Shown here: positions 54,499 through 63,495 of the stretch, piece after piece | Layout: each line of letters starts with the position of its first letter | How positions within the stretch are numbered: position 1 is the stretch's first letter | From: Maricaulaceae bacterium EIL42A08 | Lineage (GTDB): Bacteria > Pseudomonadota > Alphaproteobacteria > Caulobacterales > Maricaulaceae | Direction: 5' to 3' | NCBI GenBank assembly: GCA_024178355.1 | Contig: JAMZNZ010000002.1 | Location: 477,501 to 541,500, forward strand | DNA length: 64,000 nt | Made by a program: the position numbers and the translations under genes | The notes under the pieces: model-generated | Told to the model about the DNA's origin: nothing | What the model saw: the letters and a program-made list of their open reading frames with translations, nothing else | Database searches by the model: none

Positions 54499-55368
54499 AT
54501 GGCAAAAGCAACATTCCTCGGCCTTGGCGTTATGGGTTATCCGATGGCGGGCCATCTGGTGAAGGCAGGCCATGACGTCACCGTCTGGAACCGCTCAGCG
54601 CAGAAAGCCGCCTCCTGGACGTCCCAGCATGGGGGCACGGCTGCCGACACGGTCGAGAGTGGGGTTGCGGAAGCGGATGTTGTTTTCATGTGTCTGGGCG
54701 ATGATCCGGACGTGCGGGCGATTGCAGATCTCGCCATCCCGGTGATGAAGAAGGGCGCGATCCTGGTCGATCACACCACAGCCTCAGCAAAGCTGGCCCG
54801 TGATCTCGACGACGAAACGCGCAAGGCTGGTCTTGGGTTTGTCGATGCGCCGGTCTCCGGCGGCCAGGCGGGCGCGGAGAATGGACAGCTTTCCATCATG
54901 TGTGGAGGCGACGACGCGGCGTTCTCAATAGCCGAACCCGTGATGCAGGCCTATGCCAAGGCTATTGTTCACGCTGGTCCCGCCGGGGCCGGGCAGCTCA
55001 CCAAGATGGTCAACCAGATCTGCATCGCCGGGGTGGTGCAGGGTCTGTCGGAAGGCCTGCACTTCGCCGAGAAGGCCGGGCTTGATCCTGAGACGGTAAT
55101 CGCAGCGGTGTCCAAAGGCGCGGCCCAGAGCTGGCAGATGGAAAACCGCTGGAAGACCATGGTCGAGGATGAGTTCGAGCACGGCTTTGCGGTAGACTGG
55201 ATGCGCAAGGATTTGCGCATTGCCCTTGATGAAGCCCGCAATAATGGCTCGCGACTGCCCCTGACCGCCATGGTCGATCAGTTCTACGCCGAGGTGCAGG
55301 CGCTCGGCGGTGGACGCTGGGATACGTCGAGTCTCATTGCGCGACTCAAGGCAGCTGACGCACACTAG
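54499..55368 (+). CDS. NAD(P)-dependent beta-hydroxyacid dehydrogenase
   Basis: A 289-residue member of the 3-hydroxyisobutyrate dehydrogenase family. The Rossmann motif FLGLGVMGYPMAGHL is at the N-terminus, VDAPVSGGQAGAENG is the substrate loop, and the catalytic lysine is in GQLTKMVNQI. It is paralogous to mmsB at 60 kb, but the substrate is not known; glyoxylate or succinate-semialdehyde reductases belong to the same family. It is in a likely operon with the flavin reductase, DUF389 and TRIC genes. Confidence 0.88.
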   Translation: MAKATFLGLGVMGYPMAGHLVKAGHDVTVWNRSAQKAASWTSQHGGTAADTVESGVAEADVVFMCLGDDPDVRAIADLAIPVMKKGAILVDHTTASAKLARDLDDETRKAGLGFVDAPVSGGQAGAENGQLSIMCGGDDAAFSIAEPVMQAYAKAIVHAGPAGAGQLTKMVNQICIAGVVQGLSEGLHFAEKAGLDPETVIAAVSKGAAQSWQMENRWKTMVEDEFEHGFAVDWMRKDLRIALDEARNNGSRLPLTAMVDQFYAEVQALGGGRWDTSSLIARLKAADAH

Positions 55369-55373
55369 CGCGC

Positions 55374-56381
55374 ATGCGCCTTATTGAATTGTCCTTTGCT
55401 GACGGCGACCGGGTCCAGCCGCTTTTAAAAGCGACGCTTAAAACCGAGCCCGTTGATCACCGTCTGTCTGAACCCGATGACCGGGGTCGCAGGCTGCTTC
55501 GCCTTGTGTTTAAGGATGGCGATGGCCAGAAAGCCATCGACGCCATCCAGGCCATCATGGAAGACGAAGTCGACTGGAGGCTGGTGGTCCTGCCGATCGA
55601 GGCGACGCTGCCCAAGATCGACGAGTCGATCGATGCGGCCACGAAGACCCGGCGCACACTGGCTCTGCGTGAGGAGCTCTATGATGACATTGCCAAGGGC
55701 GCGCGCCTCAACTCCGACTTCCTGCTGCTGACCGCGCTGTCGACCCTCGTGGTCGTGTTTGGCCTGTCAGCGGATAATATTGCAGCCGTGATCGGGGCTA
55801 TGGTGATTGCGCCGCTGCTGGGACCGATCCTGGCGTTTTCCTTTGCGAGCGCGCTCGGTGATCTTCCTATGATGGGCAAGGCGGCGCGTACCGCGTTGTC
55901 TGGGCTTGCTATGGGCTTGGGGCTCAGCTTTGCCATTGGTCTGATCTATGAGCCCAACCTGGCTTCCGGTGAGCTGATGAGCCGAACGGTCGTGGGTCTT
56001 GATGCGCCTGCGCTTGCCCTGGCTGCGGGTGCGGCCGCGGCGCTCTCCATTGCGACTGGGCTTCCTGCGACACTCGTCGGCGTGATGGTGGCTGTCGCTT
56101 TGCTCCCGCCCGCCGCAACGGCTGGCATGCTGGCCGGGGCCGGGGAGTGGACACTGGCCGGTCGCGCAGCGCTTTTGCTCGCGATCAACGTTGTGGCGGT
56201 GAACCTGGCTGCGTTGCTGGTCTATTTCTTCAAAGGTGTCAGGCCGCGCACCTGGCTTGAGCGACGCTCAGCCAAACGCTCGGTCTATGTGAACGGGGCG
56301 GTGTGGCTCACCCTGATCATCGCGCTCTCAGCCCTTGCCGCTCACTTCGCCGCGAGTGATGGCGCAGGCTTTGCCCCATGA
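55374..56381 (+). CDS. DUF389 (TIGR00341) membrane protein
   Basis: A 335-residue protein with a soluble ferredoxin-like N-terminus (about 1-80) and six or so helices. GARLNSDFLLLTALSTLVVVFGLSADN and AAVIGAMVIAPLLGPI are the DUF389 hallmark. The function of the family is unknown; a transport role is often proposed. Its stop overlaps the start of the TRIC-family gene (ATGA). Confidence 0.9.
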   Translation: MRLIELSFADGDRVQPLLKATLKTEPVDHRLSEPDDRGRRLLRLVFKDGDGQKAIDAIQAIMEDEVDWRLVVLPIEATLPKIDESIDAATKTRRTLALREELYDDIAKGARLNSDFLLLTALSTLVVVFGLSADNIAAVIGAMVIAPLLGPILAFSFASALGDLPMMGKAARTALSGLAMGLGLSFAIGLIYEPNLASGELMSRTVVGLDAPALALAAGAAAALSIATGLPATLVGVMVAVALLPPAATAGMLAGAGEWTLAGRAALLLAINVVAVNLAALLVYFFKGVRPRTWLERRSAKRSVYVNGAVWLTLIIALSALAAHFAASDGAGFAP

Positions 56382-57010
56382 CCGTCGCCCAGATTTTCGT
56401 CGCGCTCGATTTTGCCGGGATTTTCCTGTTCGCCCTGTCAGGCGGCATCATTGCCGCGCGCAAACATCTCGATGCCTTTGGCGCAGCGGTCATTGGTGCG
56501 GTCGCAGGCATGGGCGGCGGAACCATCCGTGACATGATCCTTGGCGATTTGCCCGTCTACTGGGTGGATGCCCCGCAGTATCTGGTAGTCGCGCTCGTGG
56601 GCGGCGTTGTTGGCTATTATGGCTCCGAGATCGTGCGCGGTGAAATCGGAGCTCGTCGCCGGGCGCTTGAATGGGCCGATGCGGGCGGACTGGGCGTGTT
56701 TTGCGTCATCGGCGCGCAAGCCGGGCTTGCCGCTGGCGTGCACTGGTCCATTGCGCTTGTCACCGGCGTTATGAGCGCAGCCTTTGGCGGCCTACTGCGC
56801 GATATCATCGTGAATGACGTACCGCTGGTCCTGCGCGCCGACATATATGCGCTCGCAGCTCTGTTTGGCGCCGTGATCTATGTGGCGAGCGTCAGCCTGG
56901 GGCTTGGCGAAAGCATCGCCGCGCCGTGCGCCGCGCTTGCGGCGTTCATCCTTCGCGGCTGCGCCATCATCTGGAAATGGAGCCTGCCGCCGATAGGGAA
57001 GGTGGATTAG
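56378..57010 (+). CDS. Trimeric intracellular cation channel-like protein (YicG/UPF0126)
   Basis: A 210-residue membrane protein with seven helices in an inverted repeat. The two repeat motifs are GGGTIRDMILGD in the first half and FGGLLRDIIVND in the second. Bacterial TRIC proteins form homotrimeric potassium-permeable channels. It is coupled to the DUF389 gene by a four-base overlap and its stop overlaps the hemB stop (TTAG), so it ends the operon. Confidence 0.9.
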   Translation: MTVAQIFVALDFAGIFLFALSGGIIAARKHLDAFGAAVIGAVAGMGGGTIRDMILGDLPVYWVDAPQYLVVALVGGVVGYYGSEIVRGEIGARRRALEWADAGGLGVFCVIGAQAGLAAGVHWSIALVTGVMSAAFGGLLRDIIVNDVPLVLRADIYALAALFGAVIYVASVSLGLGESIAAPCAALAAFILRGCAIIWKWSLPPIGKVD

Positions 57011-57993
57011 CCGTTCAATTTCTCCACCGCAAATGGCGCGAAATAGCTCAGGATGCCGTCCGCACCGGCGCGCTTGAACGCTAGCAGGCTTTCCATCATG
57101 GCGCGCTCGCCATCGATCCAGCCATTGGCGTCGGCAGCCTTGATCATGGCGTATTCGCCAGAGACCTGAAACGCGTAGGTGGGCATTTCAAACTCGGCTT
57201 TGACCCGCGCGACAATGTCGAGATAGGGCAGGCCGGGTTTGACCATGACCATGTCGGCACCTTCCTCGATATCCATCGCCACTTCGCGCAACGCTTCATC
57301 GGTGTTGGCTGGGTCCATCTGATAGGTCTTCTTGTCACCCTGGAGCGCCGCAGACGAGCCGATGGCATCGCGATAGGGACCATAGAAAGCCGACGCGTAT
57401 TTCGCCGCATATGACAGGATCAGGACGTTTTCAAAGCCCTCGTCATCAAGCGCTGCGCGCAACGCCCCGACGCGGCCATCCATCATGTCTGATGGCGCAA
57501 TGACATCACAGCCTGCTTCGGCCTGCATCAGCGCCTGATCCACAAGGCGGTCGATGGTCGGGTCATTCAGGATCTGGCCGTTTTCTAGCACGCCGTCATG
57601 ACCGTGATTGGTGAAGGGATCGAGCGCCACATCGCAGATGATCCCAACTTCTGGCGCAGCATCCTTCATCGCCTTGATGCACTGGGCGACGAGACCAGCG
57701 GGATCATCGGCGCGGGAGCCTTCCTCATCCTTCAGGCTGGGGTCGATATTGGGGAAGATGGCAATCGCCGGAATCCCCAGATCGCGAGCGCGAACGGCGG
57801 ACTTGGCGGCTTCAGCCACGCTCAAGCGTTCCACACCGGGCATCGACGGGACGGGCTCTGTCGGATCGGCGCGATCACTGACGATGACCGTCCAGATCAG
57901 GTCGGCCGGGGTCAGGGTGTTTTCCCGAACCAGGCGGCGAATCCAGTCATTTGCGCGAAGGCGGCGCAGTCGGGTGCTTGGGTATGAGGCCAT
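57007..57993 (-). CDS. hemB: Delta-aminolevulinic acid dehydratase
   Basis: A 328-residue enzyme that condenses two 5-aminolevulinates to porphobilinogen. The Schiff-base lysines are Lys198 (SYAAKYASAFYGPYRDA) and Lys252 (MVKPGLPYLD). The metal loop DVALDPFTNHGHDG has aspartates and no cysteines, so this is the magnesium rather than the zinc type, as is usual in Alphaproteobacteria. The start at 57993 replaces a longer Arg-rich frame. It is divergent from the valine operon; hemA lies 3.3 kb away. Confidence 0.95.
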   Translation of the reverse strand: MASYPSTRLRRLRANDWIRRLVRENTLTPADLIWTVIVSDRADPTEPVPSMPGVERLSVAEAAKSAVRARDLGIPAIAIFPNIDPSLKDEEGSRADDPAGLVAQCIKAMKDAAPEVGIICDVALDPFTNHGHDGVLENGQILNDPTIDRLVDQALMQAEAGCDVIAPSDMMDGRVGALRAALDDEGFENVLILSYAAKYASAFYGPYRDAIGSSAALQGDKKTYQMDPANTDEALREVAMDIEEGADMVMVKPGLPYLDIVARVKAEFEMPTYAFQVSGEYAMIKAADANGWIDGERAMMESLLAFKRAGADGILSYFAPFAVEKLNG

Positions 57994-58075
57994 ATCGGTA
58001 TATCTCGCGCATCGTAATCTTGCCCCTTGTCGCAGCACGCGTTAGGGCTCGCCCACCTGTTTAGGAGGTTTTTCC

Positions 58076-59212
58076 GTGCATTTCGAGCTAACTGAAGATC
58101 AAACCCTCATCCAGGACGCAGCGCGCAAGTTCGCTGAGGACCGGCTGAAGCCTTTTGCAGCTGAGTGGGACGAGAAGAAAATCTTTCCCGTCGACGTGCT
58201 GAAAGAAAGCGCAGAGATGGGCTTTGCCGGCATCTACACCCGCGATGATGTGGGCGGCTCGGGGATGAGCCGTGTGGATGCGGCTCTGATCTTTGAACAG
58301 CTGTCGCGCGGCTGTGTGTCGACCGCAGCCTTCATCTCTATCCACAACATGGTCAGCTGGATGATCGACAGCTGGGGCAATGAGGAACAGCGCCAGCGCT
58401 GGCTGCCGGACCTGACCTCCATGAACAAGATCGCGTCCTATTGCCTGACCGAGCCGGGCTCAGGGTCTGACGCGGCGGCCATGCGCACCAAGGCCGTGCG
58501 CGATGGTGACCACTATGTGCTCAACGGCTCGAAAGCCTTCATTTCCGGCGCGGGCACAAGCGATGTCTATGTCGTCATGTGCCGGACCGGCGAAGACGGG
58601 CCGAAGGGTGTCTCCACGTTGGTAGTCGAGAAGGGCACGCCGGGCCTCAGCTTTGGAGCTAATGAGCGCAAGATGGGCTGGAACTCCCAGCCCACCGCCG
58701 TGGTGACGTTCGAAGACTGCCGCGTGCCGGTGGAAAACCGTCTGGGTGAAGAGGGCCAGGGCTTCAGCTTTGCCATGCAGGGCCTGAATGGTGGCCGCAT
58801 CAATATCGGTGCGTGCTCGCTGGGCGGTGCTGCTGAAGCGCTCGATCTCGCCATTCAGTACGCCCAGGAACGCAGCCAGTTCGGCAAGCCCATTGGCGCG
58901 TTTCAGGCCAATCAGTTCAAGCTGGCGGATATGGCGACCGAGATCGATGCCTCCCGTCTGATGCTACTGCGAGCGGCAGATGCGCTTGATCGCAAGGACC
59001 CGAGCGCGCCGAAATACTGCGCCATGGCCAAGCGCTTTGCGACGGACTTTGGCTTCAAAGTGGCCAATGATGCACTGCAGCTGCATGGCGGTTACGGCTA
59101 TTTGAAGGACTACCCGCTGGAGCGCATCGTGCGTGACCTGCGCGTCCACCAGATCCTGGAGGGCACCAACGAAATCATGCGCGTGATCATCGCAAAGGAC
59201 CTCATCAAATGA
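58076..59212 (+). CDS. Acyl-CoA dehydrogenase, probably isobutyryl-CoA type
   Basis: A 378-residue flavoprotein. [15 protein letters not shown] is the FAD/substrate signature, and Glu362 in [11 protein letters not shown] is the catalytic base. The start is GTG with AGGAGG seven bases upstream. Its stop overlaps a 3-hydroxyisobutyryl-CoA hydrolase gene, with mmsB next, so oxidation of isobutyryl-CoA to methacrylyl-CoA in valine breakdown is the likely role. The electron acceptor is ETF. Confidence 0.9.
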   Translation: MHFELTEDQTLIQDAARKFAEDRLKPFAAEWDEKKIFPVDVLKESAEMGFAGIYTRDDVGGSGMSRVDAALIFEQLSRGCVSTAAFISIHNMVSWMIDSWGNEEQRQRWLPDLTSMNKIASYCLTEPGSGSDAAAMRTKAVRDGDHYVLNGSKAFISGAGTSDVYVVMCRTGEDGPKGVSTLVVEKGTPGLSFGANERKMGWNSQPTAVVTFEDCRVPVENRLGEEGQGFSFAMQGLNGGRINIGACSLGGAAEALDLAIQYAQERSQFGKPIGAFQANQFKLADMATEIDASRLMLLRAADALDRKDPSAPKYCAMAKRFATDFGFKVANDALQLHGGYGYLKDYPLERIVRDLRVHQILEGTNEIMRVIIAKDLIK

Positions 59213-60258
59213 CGGACTCAGTCATCACCCGCAAGGTCGGCCAGATCGGTCGCATTACGTTGAACCGCCCCAAGGCGCTCAATGCCCTGAACCAGGAGAT
59301 GGTTGATGGCATGATCGAAGCGCTGAGCGCCTGGAAAAACGATGACAGCGTGAAGGCTGTGATCGTCGACGGTGAGGGCGAGAAGGGCTTCTGCGCGGGC
59401 GGCGATATCCGCATGCTGGCTGAAAGCGGCAAGGCCGGTGACGGTCAGGCCTGGAAGTTCTGGCGCGATGAGTACCAGCTCAACACGCTGATCCACGAAT
59501 ATCCCAAGCCCTATGTCGCCCTGATCGACGGCATCACCATGGGCGGCGGTGTCGGGGTTTCAGTCCATGGCGAGTTCCGCGTCGCTGGCGATAGGACCCT
59601 GTTTGCCATGCCTGAAACGGGCATCGGCTTTCATCCCGATGTGGGCGGTGCCTACTTCCTGCCGCGGCTGGCTGGCGAGCTCGGGGCCTGGATGGGGCTG
59701 ACCGGTGCGCGCCTGAAGACGGCGGATTGCATCGCGGCGGGGCTGGCGACGCATTATGTGCCGAGCGAAAAGCAGGCCGATCTCATCGCGGCGCTTGAAG
59801 GCGCTGAGCTTGATGATGACGGTGAAAAGCTGGAAGCCATCCTCGATGAATATTCCGGTGATGCTGGCGCTTCTGATCTGGCGCTCCACCGCGGCCTGAT
59901 CGATGCAGCCTTCGAAGGCGACAGCGTCGACACGATCTTTGCGCGCCTTGATGCGGCCGGTGATGCCTGGTCACAGAAGCAGGCGTCGATTCTCAACACA
60001 AAGTCGCCGACCTCGCTCGCCGTGGCGCTCGCAGCGTTGCGCAAGGGCGCTGAGCTCGATTTTCGCGATGTGATGGCCCAGGACCTGCGCGTGTCGAGCC
60101 GCTTCCTGAAAGAAGGCTCTGACTTTTTTGAAGGCGTGCGTGCCGTCATCATCGACAAAGACAATGCACCCAACTGGGCTGAAGAAGCCGGTCATGACGA
60201 AGTGGACGCTTATTTCGCGCCGCTCTCGCCGGCTGAAGAAATGTCCTATCTGGACTAA
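59209..60258 (+). CDS. 3-hydroxyisobutyryl-CoA hydrolase-like (crotonase family)
   Basis: A 349-residue crotonase-fold protein, longer than ordinary enoyl-CoA hydratases. [23 protein letters not shown] and [20 protein letters not shown] give the oxyanion hole, while [20 protein letters not shown] matches the HIBCH group and the C-terminal extension to [11 protein letters not shown] and beyond is typical. It should release free 3-hydroxyisobutyrate for MmsB. The separate hydratase step may be done by an enzyme outside the window. Confidence 0.88.
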   Translation: MTDSVITRKVGQIGRITLNRPKALNALNQEMVDGMIEALSAWKNDDSVKAVIVDGEGEKGFCAGGDIRMLAESGKAGDGQAWKFWRDEYQLNTLIHEYPKPYVALIDGITMGGGVGVSVHGEFRVAGDRTLFAMPETGIGFHPDVGGAYFLPRLAGELGAWMGLTGARLKTADCIAAGLATHYVPSEKQADLIAALEGAELDDDGEKLEAILDEYSGDAGASDLALHRGLIDAAFEGDSVDTIFARLDAAGDAWSQKQASILNTKSPTSLAVALAALRKGAELDFRDVMAQDLRVSSRFLKEGSDFFEGVRAVIIDKDNAPNWAEEAGHDEVDAYFAPLSPAEEMSYLD

Positions 60259-60290
60259 CCCGCAGACTTATCGCCTGGAGACTTAAGATC

Positions 60291-61181
60291 ATGGCAGACA
60301 TCGCATTTATCGGGCTGGGCAATATGGGCTCCGGCATGGCGGCAAACCTGGTCAAGGCTGGCCACGCGGTGCGCGCCTTTGACCTGAACCCTGATGCCGT
60401 TGCAAAGCTGGTTGAGCTGGGTGCGAGTGCTGCCGGTGATGTGCCGAAGGCCGTTAAGGGCGCTGACGTTGTGGTGACCATGCTGCCCGCGGGGCCGCAC
60501 GTGAAGTCGGTTTATCTCGGTGAAGAGGGCGTGCTGGCGAACACCCATGACGACGCGGTACTGATCGACTGCTCGACCATCGATGTGGACAGCGCACGCG
60601 AAGTTGCTGCCGCTGTTGCCGCCAAAGGCATCGCCTTTGTGGACGCTCCAGTGTCCGGCGGTGTGGCTGCGGCGGAAGGTGGAACGCTGACCTTCATGGT
60701 GGGTGGCCCGGAAGCCGCATTCAAAGGCGCTGAGCCGATCCTTGACGCCATGGGCAAGGCCGTTATTCACGCAGGTGATGCCGGGGCAGGGCAGGCGGCA
60801 AAGATCTGCAACAACATGATGCTCGCCATCCACATGATCGGCACGTGTGAAGCGATGAATATGGCCAAGGGCCTCGGTCTTGATCCGCAGCGCTTCTACG
60901 ACATTGCCTCGAAAGCCTCGGGCCAAAGCTGGTCGCTCACCAGCTATTGCCCGGTTCCAGGCCCGGTTCCCGCCGCACCGTCTAATCGCGACTATAAGCC
61001 CGGCTTTGCCGCTCCCATGATGCTCAAAGACATGAAGCTAGCCATGGGTACCGCTGAGGGTCTTGGGGCCAACACGCCGATGGGTAAGCAGGCTGCTGAT
61101 ATTTATGAGCGTTTTGTTGCCGAAGGCGGCGAGCAAATGGACTTCTCCGGCGTCATCAAATGGCTGGCCGGTGAGCTATAG
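60291..61181 (+). CDS. mmsB: 3-hydroxyisobutyrate dehydrogenase
   Basis: A 296-residue enzyme that oxidises 3-hydroxyisobutyrate to methylmalonate semialdehyde with NAD. FIGLGNMGSGMAANL is the nucleotide site, FVDAPVSGGVAAAEGGTL the substrate loop, and the catalytic lysine is in GAGQAAKICNNM. SNRDYKPGFAAPMMLKDMKLA is the conserved C-terminal block of this enzyme. It ends the valine operon; mmsA is not in the window. Confidence 0.94.
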   Translation: MADIAFIGLGNMGSGMAANLVKAGHAVRAFDLNPDAVAKLVELGASAAGDVPKAVKGADVVVTMLPAGPHVKSVYLGEEGVLANTHDDAVLIDCSTIDVDSAREVAAAVAAKGIAFVDAPVSGGVAAAEGGTLTFMVGGPEAAFKGAEPILDAMGKAVIHAGDAGAGQAAKICNNMMLAIHMIGTCEAMNMAKGLGLDPQRFYDIASKASGQSWSLTSYCPVPGPVPAAPSNRDYKPGFAAPMMLKDMKLAMGTAEGLGANTPMGKQAADIYERFVAEGGEQMDFSGVIKWLAGEL

Positions 61182-61224
61182 CCTAACTCGATAGTTGATA
61201 TTGCGATTAATTATCAAAGGCTAA

Positions 61225-61244
61225 TGCGAGAAATCGCAGTTTTT
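61225..61244 (+). terminator. Weak candidate terminator after mmsB
   Basis: TGCGA (61225-61229) pairs with TCGCA (61234-61238) around a GAAA tetraloop and is followed by GTTTTT. The stem is only five base pairs, so it may be inefficient. It sits 44 bases after the mmsB stop. Confidence 0.4.
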
Positions 61245-61338
61245 GCGCGACGAATCCATCGCTTTGGACTATGTCTGTTCAATGACATCCGCCTGAATGG
61301 AGAGACGCGGCCCCTCTAGCCAGACCGCGCACCGAACC

Positions 61339-62553
61339 ATGGACTATAAAAACGCCTTCAAAGCTTCTGTCGCCAAGGTTCGTGCCGAAGGCCGCTATCG
61401 CGTGTTTGCAAATCTTCGCCGGGTAAAAGGCGCGTTCCCGCGTGCCAAATGGCGCACTGACGACGGTGATGTCCGCGATGTGGTTGTCTGGTGCTCCAAT
61501 GACTATCTGGGCATGGGCCAGAGTGCGTGCGTTACCGGGGCCATGAAGCAGGCTATTGACGATGTCGGGGCCGGTGCTGGCGGTACGCGCAACATCTCCG
61601 GCACGACCAATTATCACGTGGAACTGGAAGCCTCGCTGGCTGATCTTCACCAGAAGGAAAGCGCGCTTCTCTTTACGTCGGGCTATATCGCGAACCAGGC
61701 TACGCTGGCGACGCTTGGCCAGATACTGCCCGGTCTGATCATTTACTCAGATGCGTTGAACCACGCGTCCATGATCGAAGGCATCAAGGGCGCAAAGTGT
61801 GAAAAGCATGTCTGGCGTCATAATGATGTTGAGCATCTCGAAGAGCTCTTGAAGGCAGCGCCGCTGGATGCACCAAAGCTGATCGCCCTTGAGTCGGTCT
61901 ATTCCATGGATGGCGATGTCGGACCACTCGAAGCGGTCTGTGATCTCGCAGACAAATACAACGCCCTGACTTATCTCGATGAAGTCCATGCGGTCGGTAT
62001 TTACGGTCTGCGTGGCGGCGGCATCGCTGAGCGTGATGGCCTGATGCATCGCTTCGACATCATCGAAGGCACGCTGGGAAAGGCCTATGGTCTCATGGGT
62101 GGCTATATCGCCGCCGATAAAGAGATCGTGGACGCCATCCGGTCTTCGGCCCCGGGCTTTATCTTCACCACATCACTGGCCCCGACTTTGGCGGCTGGTG
62201 CGCGGGCCAGCGTGGAGTTTTTAAAAAGCGGTCACCATCTGCGCGAAGAACACCAGGCGCGCGCCGCTGAACTGAAGCGGCGTTTGAAAGCCGCAGGTCT
62301 GCCGGTGATGGATACCGAGACGCACATCGTTCCGATGCATGTGGGCGACCCGGTTCTGTGCAAGCGCATGACTGACGCGTTGCTTGAAGAGCACGGCATC
62401 TACGTTCAGCCGATCAATTACCCCACAGTGCCCAAAGGCACCGAGCGGATGCGCCTTACGCCGACGCCGCTGCATGACGATTCCATGTTTGATGAACTGG
62501 TTGAGGCCATGACAACGGTTTACCGCCAGCATGCGGCCACCAAGATCGCGTAA
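61339..62553 (+). CDS. hemA: 5-aminolevulinate synthase
   Basis: A 404-residue PLP enzyme that joins glycine and succinyl-CoA to start tetrapyrrole synthesis by the C4 route, as in Alphaproteobacteria. [26 protein letters not shown] is the typical N-terminus and guides the start at 61339. The PLP lysine is Lys248 in [15 protein letters not shown], and [21 protein letters not shown] is the glycine site. Its stop shares a base with the next small gene (TAATG). It is homologous to Kbl in this window. Confidence 0.96.
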   Translation: MDYKNAFKASVAKVRAEGRYRVFANLRRVKGAFPRAKWRTDDGDVRDVVVWCSNDYLGMGQSACVTGAMKQAIDDVGAGAGGTRNISGTTNYHVELEASLADLHQKESALLFTSGYIANQATLATLGQILPGLIIYSDALNHASMIEGIKGAKCEKHVWRHNDVEHLEELLKAAPLDAPKLIALESVYSMDGDVGPLEAVCDLADKYNALTYLDEVHAVGIYGLRGGGIAERDGLMHRFDIIEGTLGKAYGLMGGYIAADKEIVDAIRSSAPGFIFTTSLAPTLAAGARASVEFLKSGHHLREEHQARAAELKRRLKAAGLPVMDTETHIVPMHVGDPVLCKRMTDALLEEHGIYVQPINYPTVPKGTERMRLTPTPLHDDSMFDELVEAMTTVYRQHAATKIA

Positions 62554-62798
62554 TGACCGGGCGCGATCCCCTGGCGGAACGCGAAGTCATTTTTGAATTC
62601 ATCGCTATTGGTGATTCGGTTCGAGTTGCGGCCGTTGATGTCCAGACGGGCGAGGAAATCTACGTCACCGGTCCTGCAAACACGCCCCAGCGCGATCTGG
62701 AACGTCTGGCGGCGCGCAAACTCGCTCGCAAACTTGGCCTTTCTGACACGGTTGAAAAGAAAACGCCCCGGCGCGGGGGCCGGGGCGTCATTGTCTAG
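62553..62798 (+). CDS. Small protein coupled to hemA (DUF6898-like)
   Basis: An 81-residue protein: a compact domain (VIFEFIAIGDSVRVAAVDVQTGEEIYV) with alternating hydrophobic strands, then a helix rich in Arg and Lys (LERLAARKLARKLG) and a basic Arg/Gly tail. It resembles DUF6898 proteins found next to hemA in related Alphaproteobacteria. The function is unknown, but translational coupling to hemA suggests a role in or after tetrapyrrole synthesis. The end of the gene contains the mucR terminator on the other strand. Confidence 0.85.
   Translation: MTGRDPLAEREVIFEFIAIGDSVRVAAVDVQTGEEIYVTGPANTPQRDLERLAARKLARKLGLSDTVEKKTPRRGGRGVIV
62753..62788 (-). terminator. mucR terminator inside the hemA-linked small gene
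   Basis: On the minus strand ACGCCCCGG pairs with CCGGGGCGT around an 8-base loop, followed by TTTTCTTTTC. The stem lies at 62763-62788 within the last codons of the convergent gene, about 30 bases after the mucR stop. Confidence 0.75.
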
Positions 62799-62816
62799 AC
62801 AGACTTGACCTGAGCG

Positions 62817-63248
62817 TTACTTGGCCTTGCGGCGACCGCCAGACTGACCAAGACCGATTTGCTTGGCGAAGTCAGAGCGACGCTTTGAATAGTTCGGCGC
62901 AACCATCGGGTAATCGGCCGGCAGGCCCCACTTGCGACGATACTCATCTGGGGACATGTCGAACTGCGAGCGCAGGTATCGCTTCAGCATTTTCAACTTC
63001 TTGCCGTCCTCCAGACAGACGATGTAGTCGTCGGTCACCGACTTGGACACCGGAACAGCCGGCTTGGCTTTCGGTTCCGGCTTTGCTTCAACGCCGGAAA
63101 TTTCCTTCATCGTAGCATGCACTGACTTGATCATTTCCGGAACATTCTCAGCCGGAACAGAGTTGTGCGTCAGGAAAGATGCGACGATATCAGTCGTCAT
63201 ACGAAGGAGTTCTTCGTTATCGACCGGCGGGAACACTTCTTCAGACAT
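62817..63248 (-). CDS. mucR: MucR/Ros family regulator with degenerate zinc site
   Basis: A 143-residue DNA-binding protein of the Ros/MucR family. The N-terminal 45 residues form the oligomerisation helix region, a Pro/Lys linker follows, and the zinc-finger-like domain spans about 72-135. In classical Ros the metal ligands are two cysteines and two histidines; here Cys78 remains, but the others are Asp81, Tyr91 and Phe96, so zinc binding is unlikely. Zinc-free Ros homologues that still bind DNA have been described from Mesorhizobium. A role in AT-rich DNA silencing or cell-cycle and surface gene control is inferred from relatives. AGGAAA precedes the ATG. Confidence 0.92.
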   Translation of the reverse strand: MSEEVFPPVDNEELLRMTTDIVASFLTHNSVPAENVPEMIKSVHATMKEISGVEAKPEPKAKPAVPVSKSVTDDYIVCLEDGKKLKMLKRYLRSQFDMSPDEYRRKWGLPADYPMVAPNYSKRRSDFAKQIGLGQSGGRRKAK

Positions 63249-63404
63249 GAAAATTTCCTGTTTTCTTTTTGAGGGGGCGAAAAGCCGCCTGTGTCACTTG
63301 AATAGTGCAGGGCTTTAGTACACGCAAGTATTGTTTATCATATACGTGAGGACTGAAGTGCATAACTTTAAAAGACATTCGTTTTGCGTTCCACCGGCAG
63401 CGGT

Positions 63405-63458
63405 AATTCGAGGACAGGCATAGCTGTTGCTGCGCTTGTCCCGACCGGTCATGCCTCG
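63405..63458 (+). promoter_or_regulatory. Possible structured leader of glyA with exclusive stems
   Basis: GGACA (63412-63416) can pair with TGTCC (63437-63441), enclosing a smaller AGC/GCT stem. AGGCAT (63416-63421) can instead pair with ATGCCT (63451-63456), and CGAGG (63409-63413) with CCTCG (63454-63458). The first and second choices exclude each other. No known riboswitch pattern was recognised. Confidence 0.3.
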
Positions 63459-63495
63459 TATGTAGAAGGCTTGGCTTTGCGCACGAGGGAAAACC

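Noticed and set aside
61195-61217. TTGATA and TATCAA inverted repeat upstream of hemA, considered as an FNR site
   Set aside because: FNR sites need TTGAT-N4-ATCAA; here the arms are 11 bases apart, and no shifted match exists.
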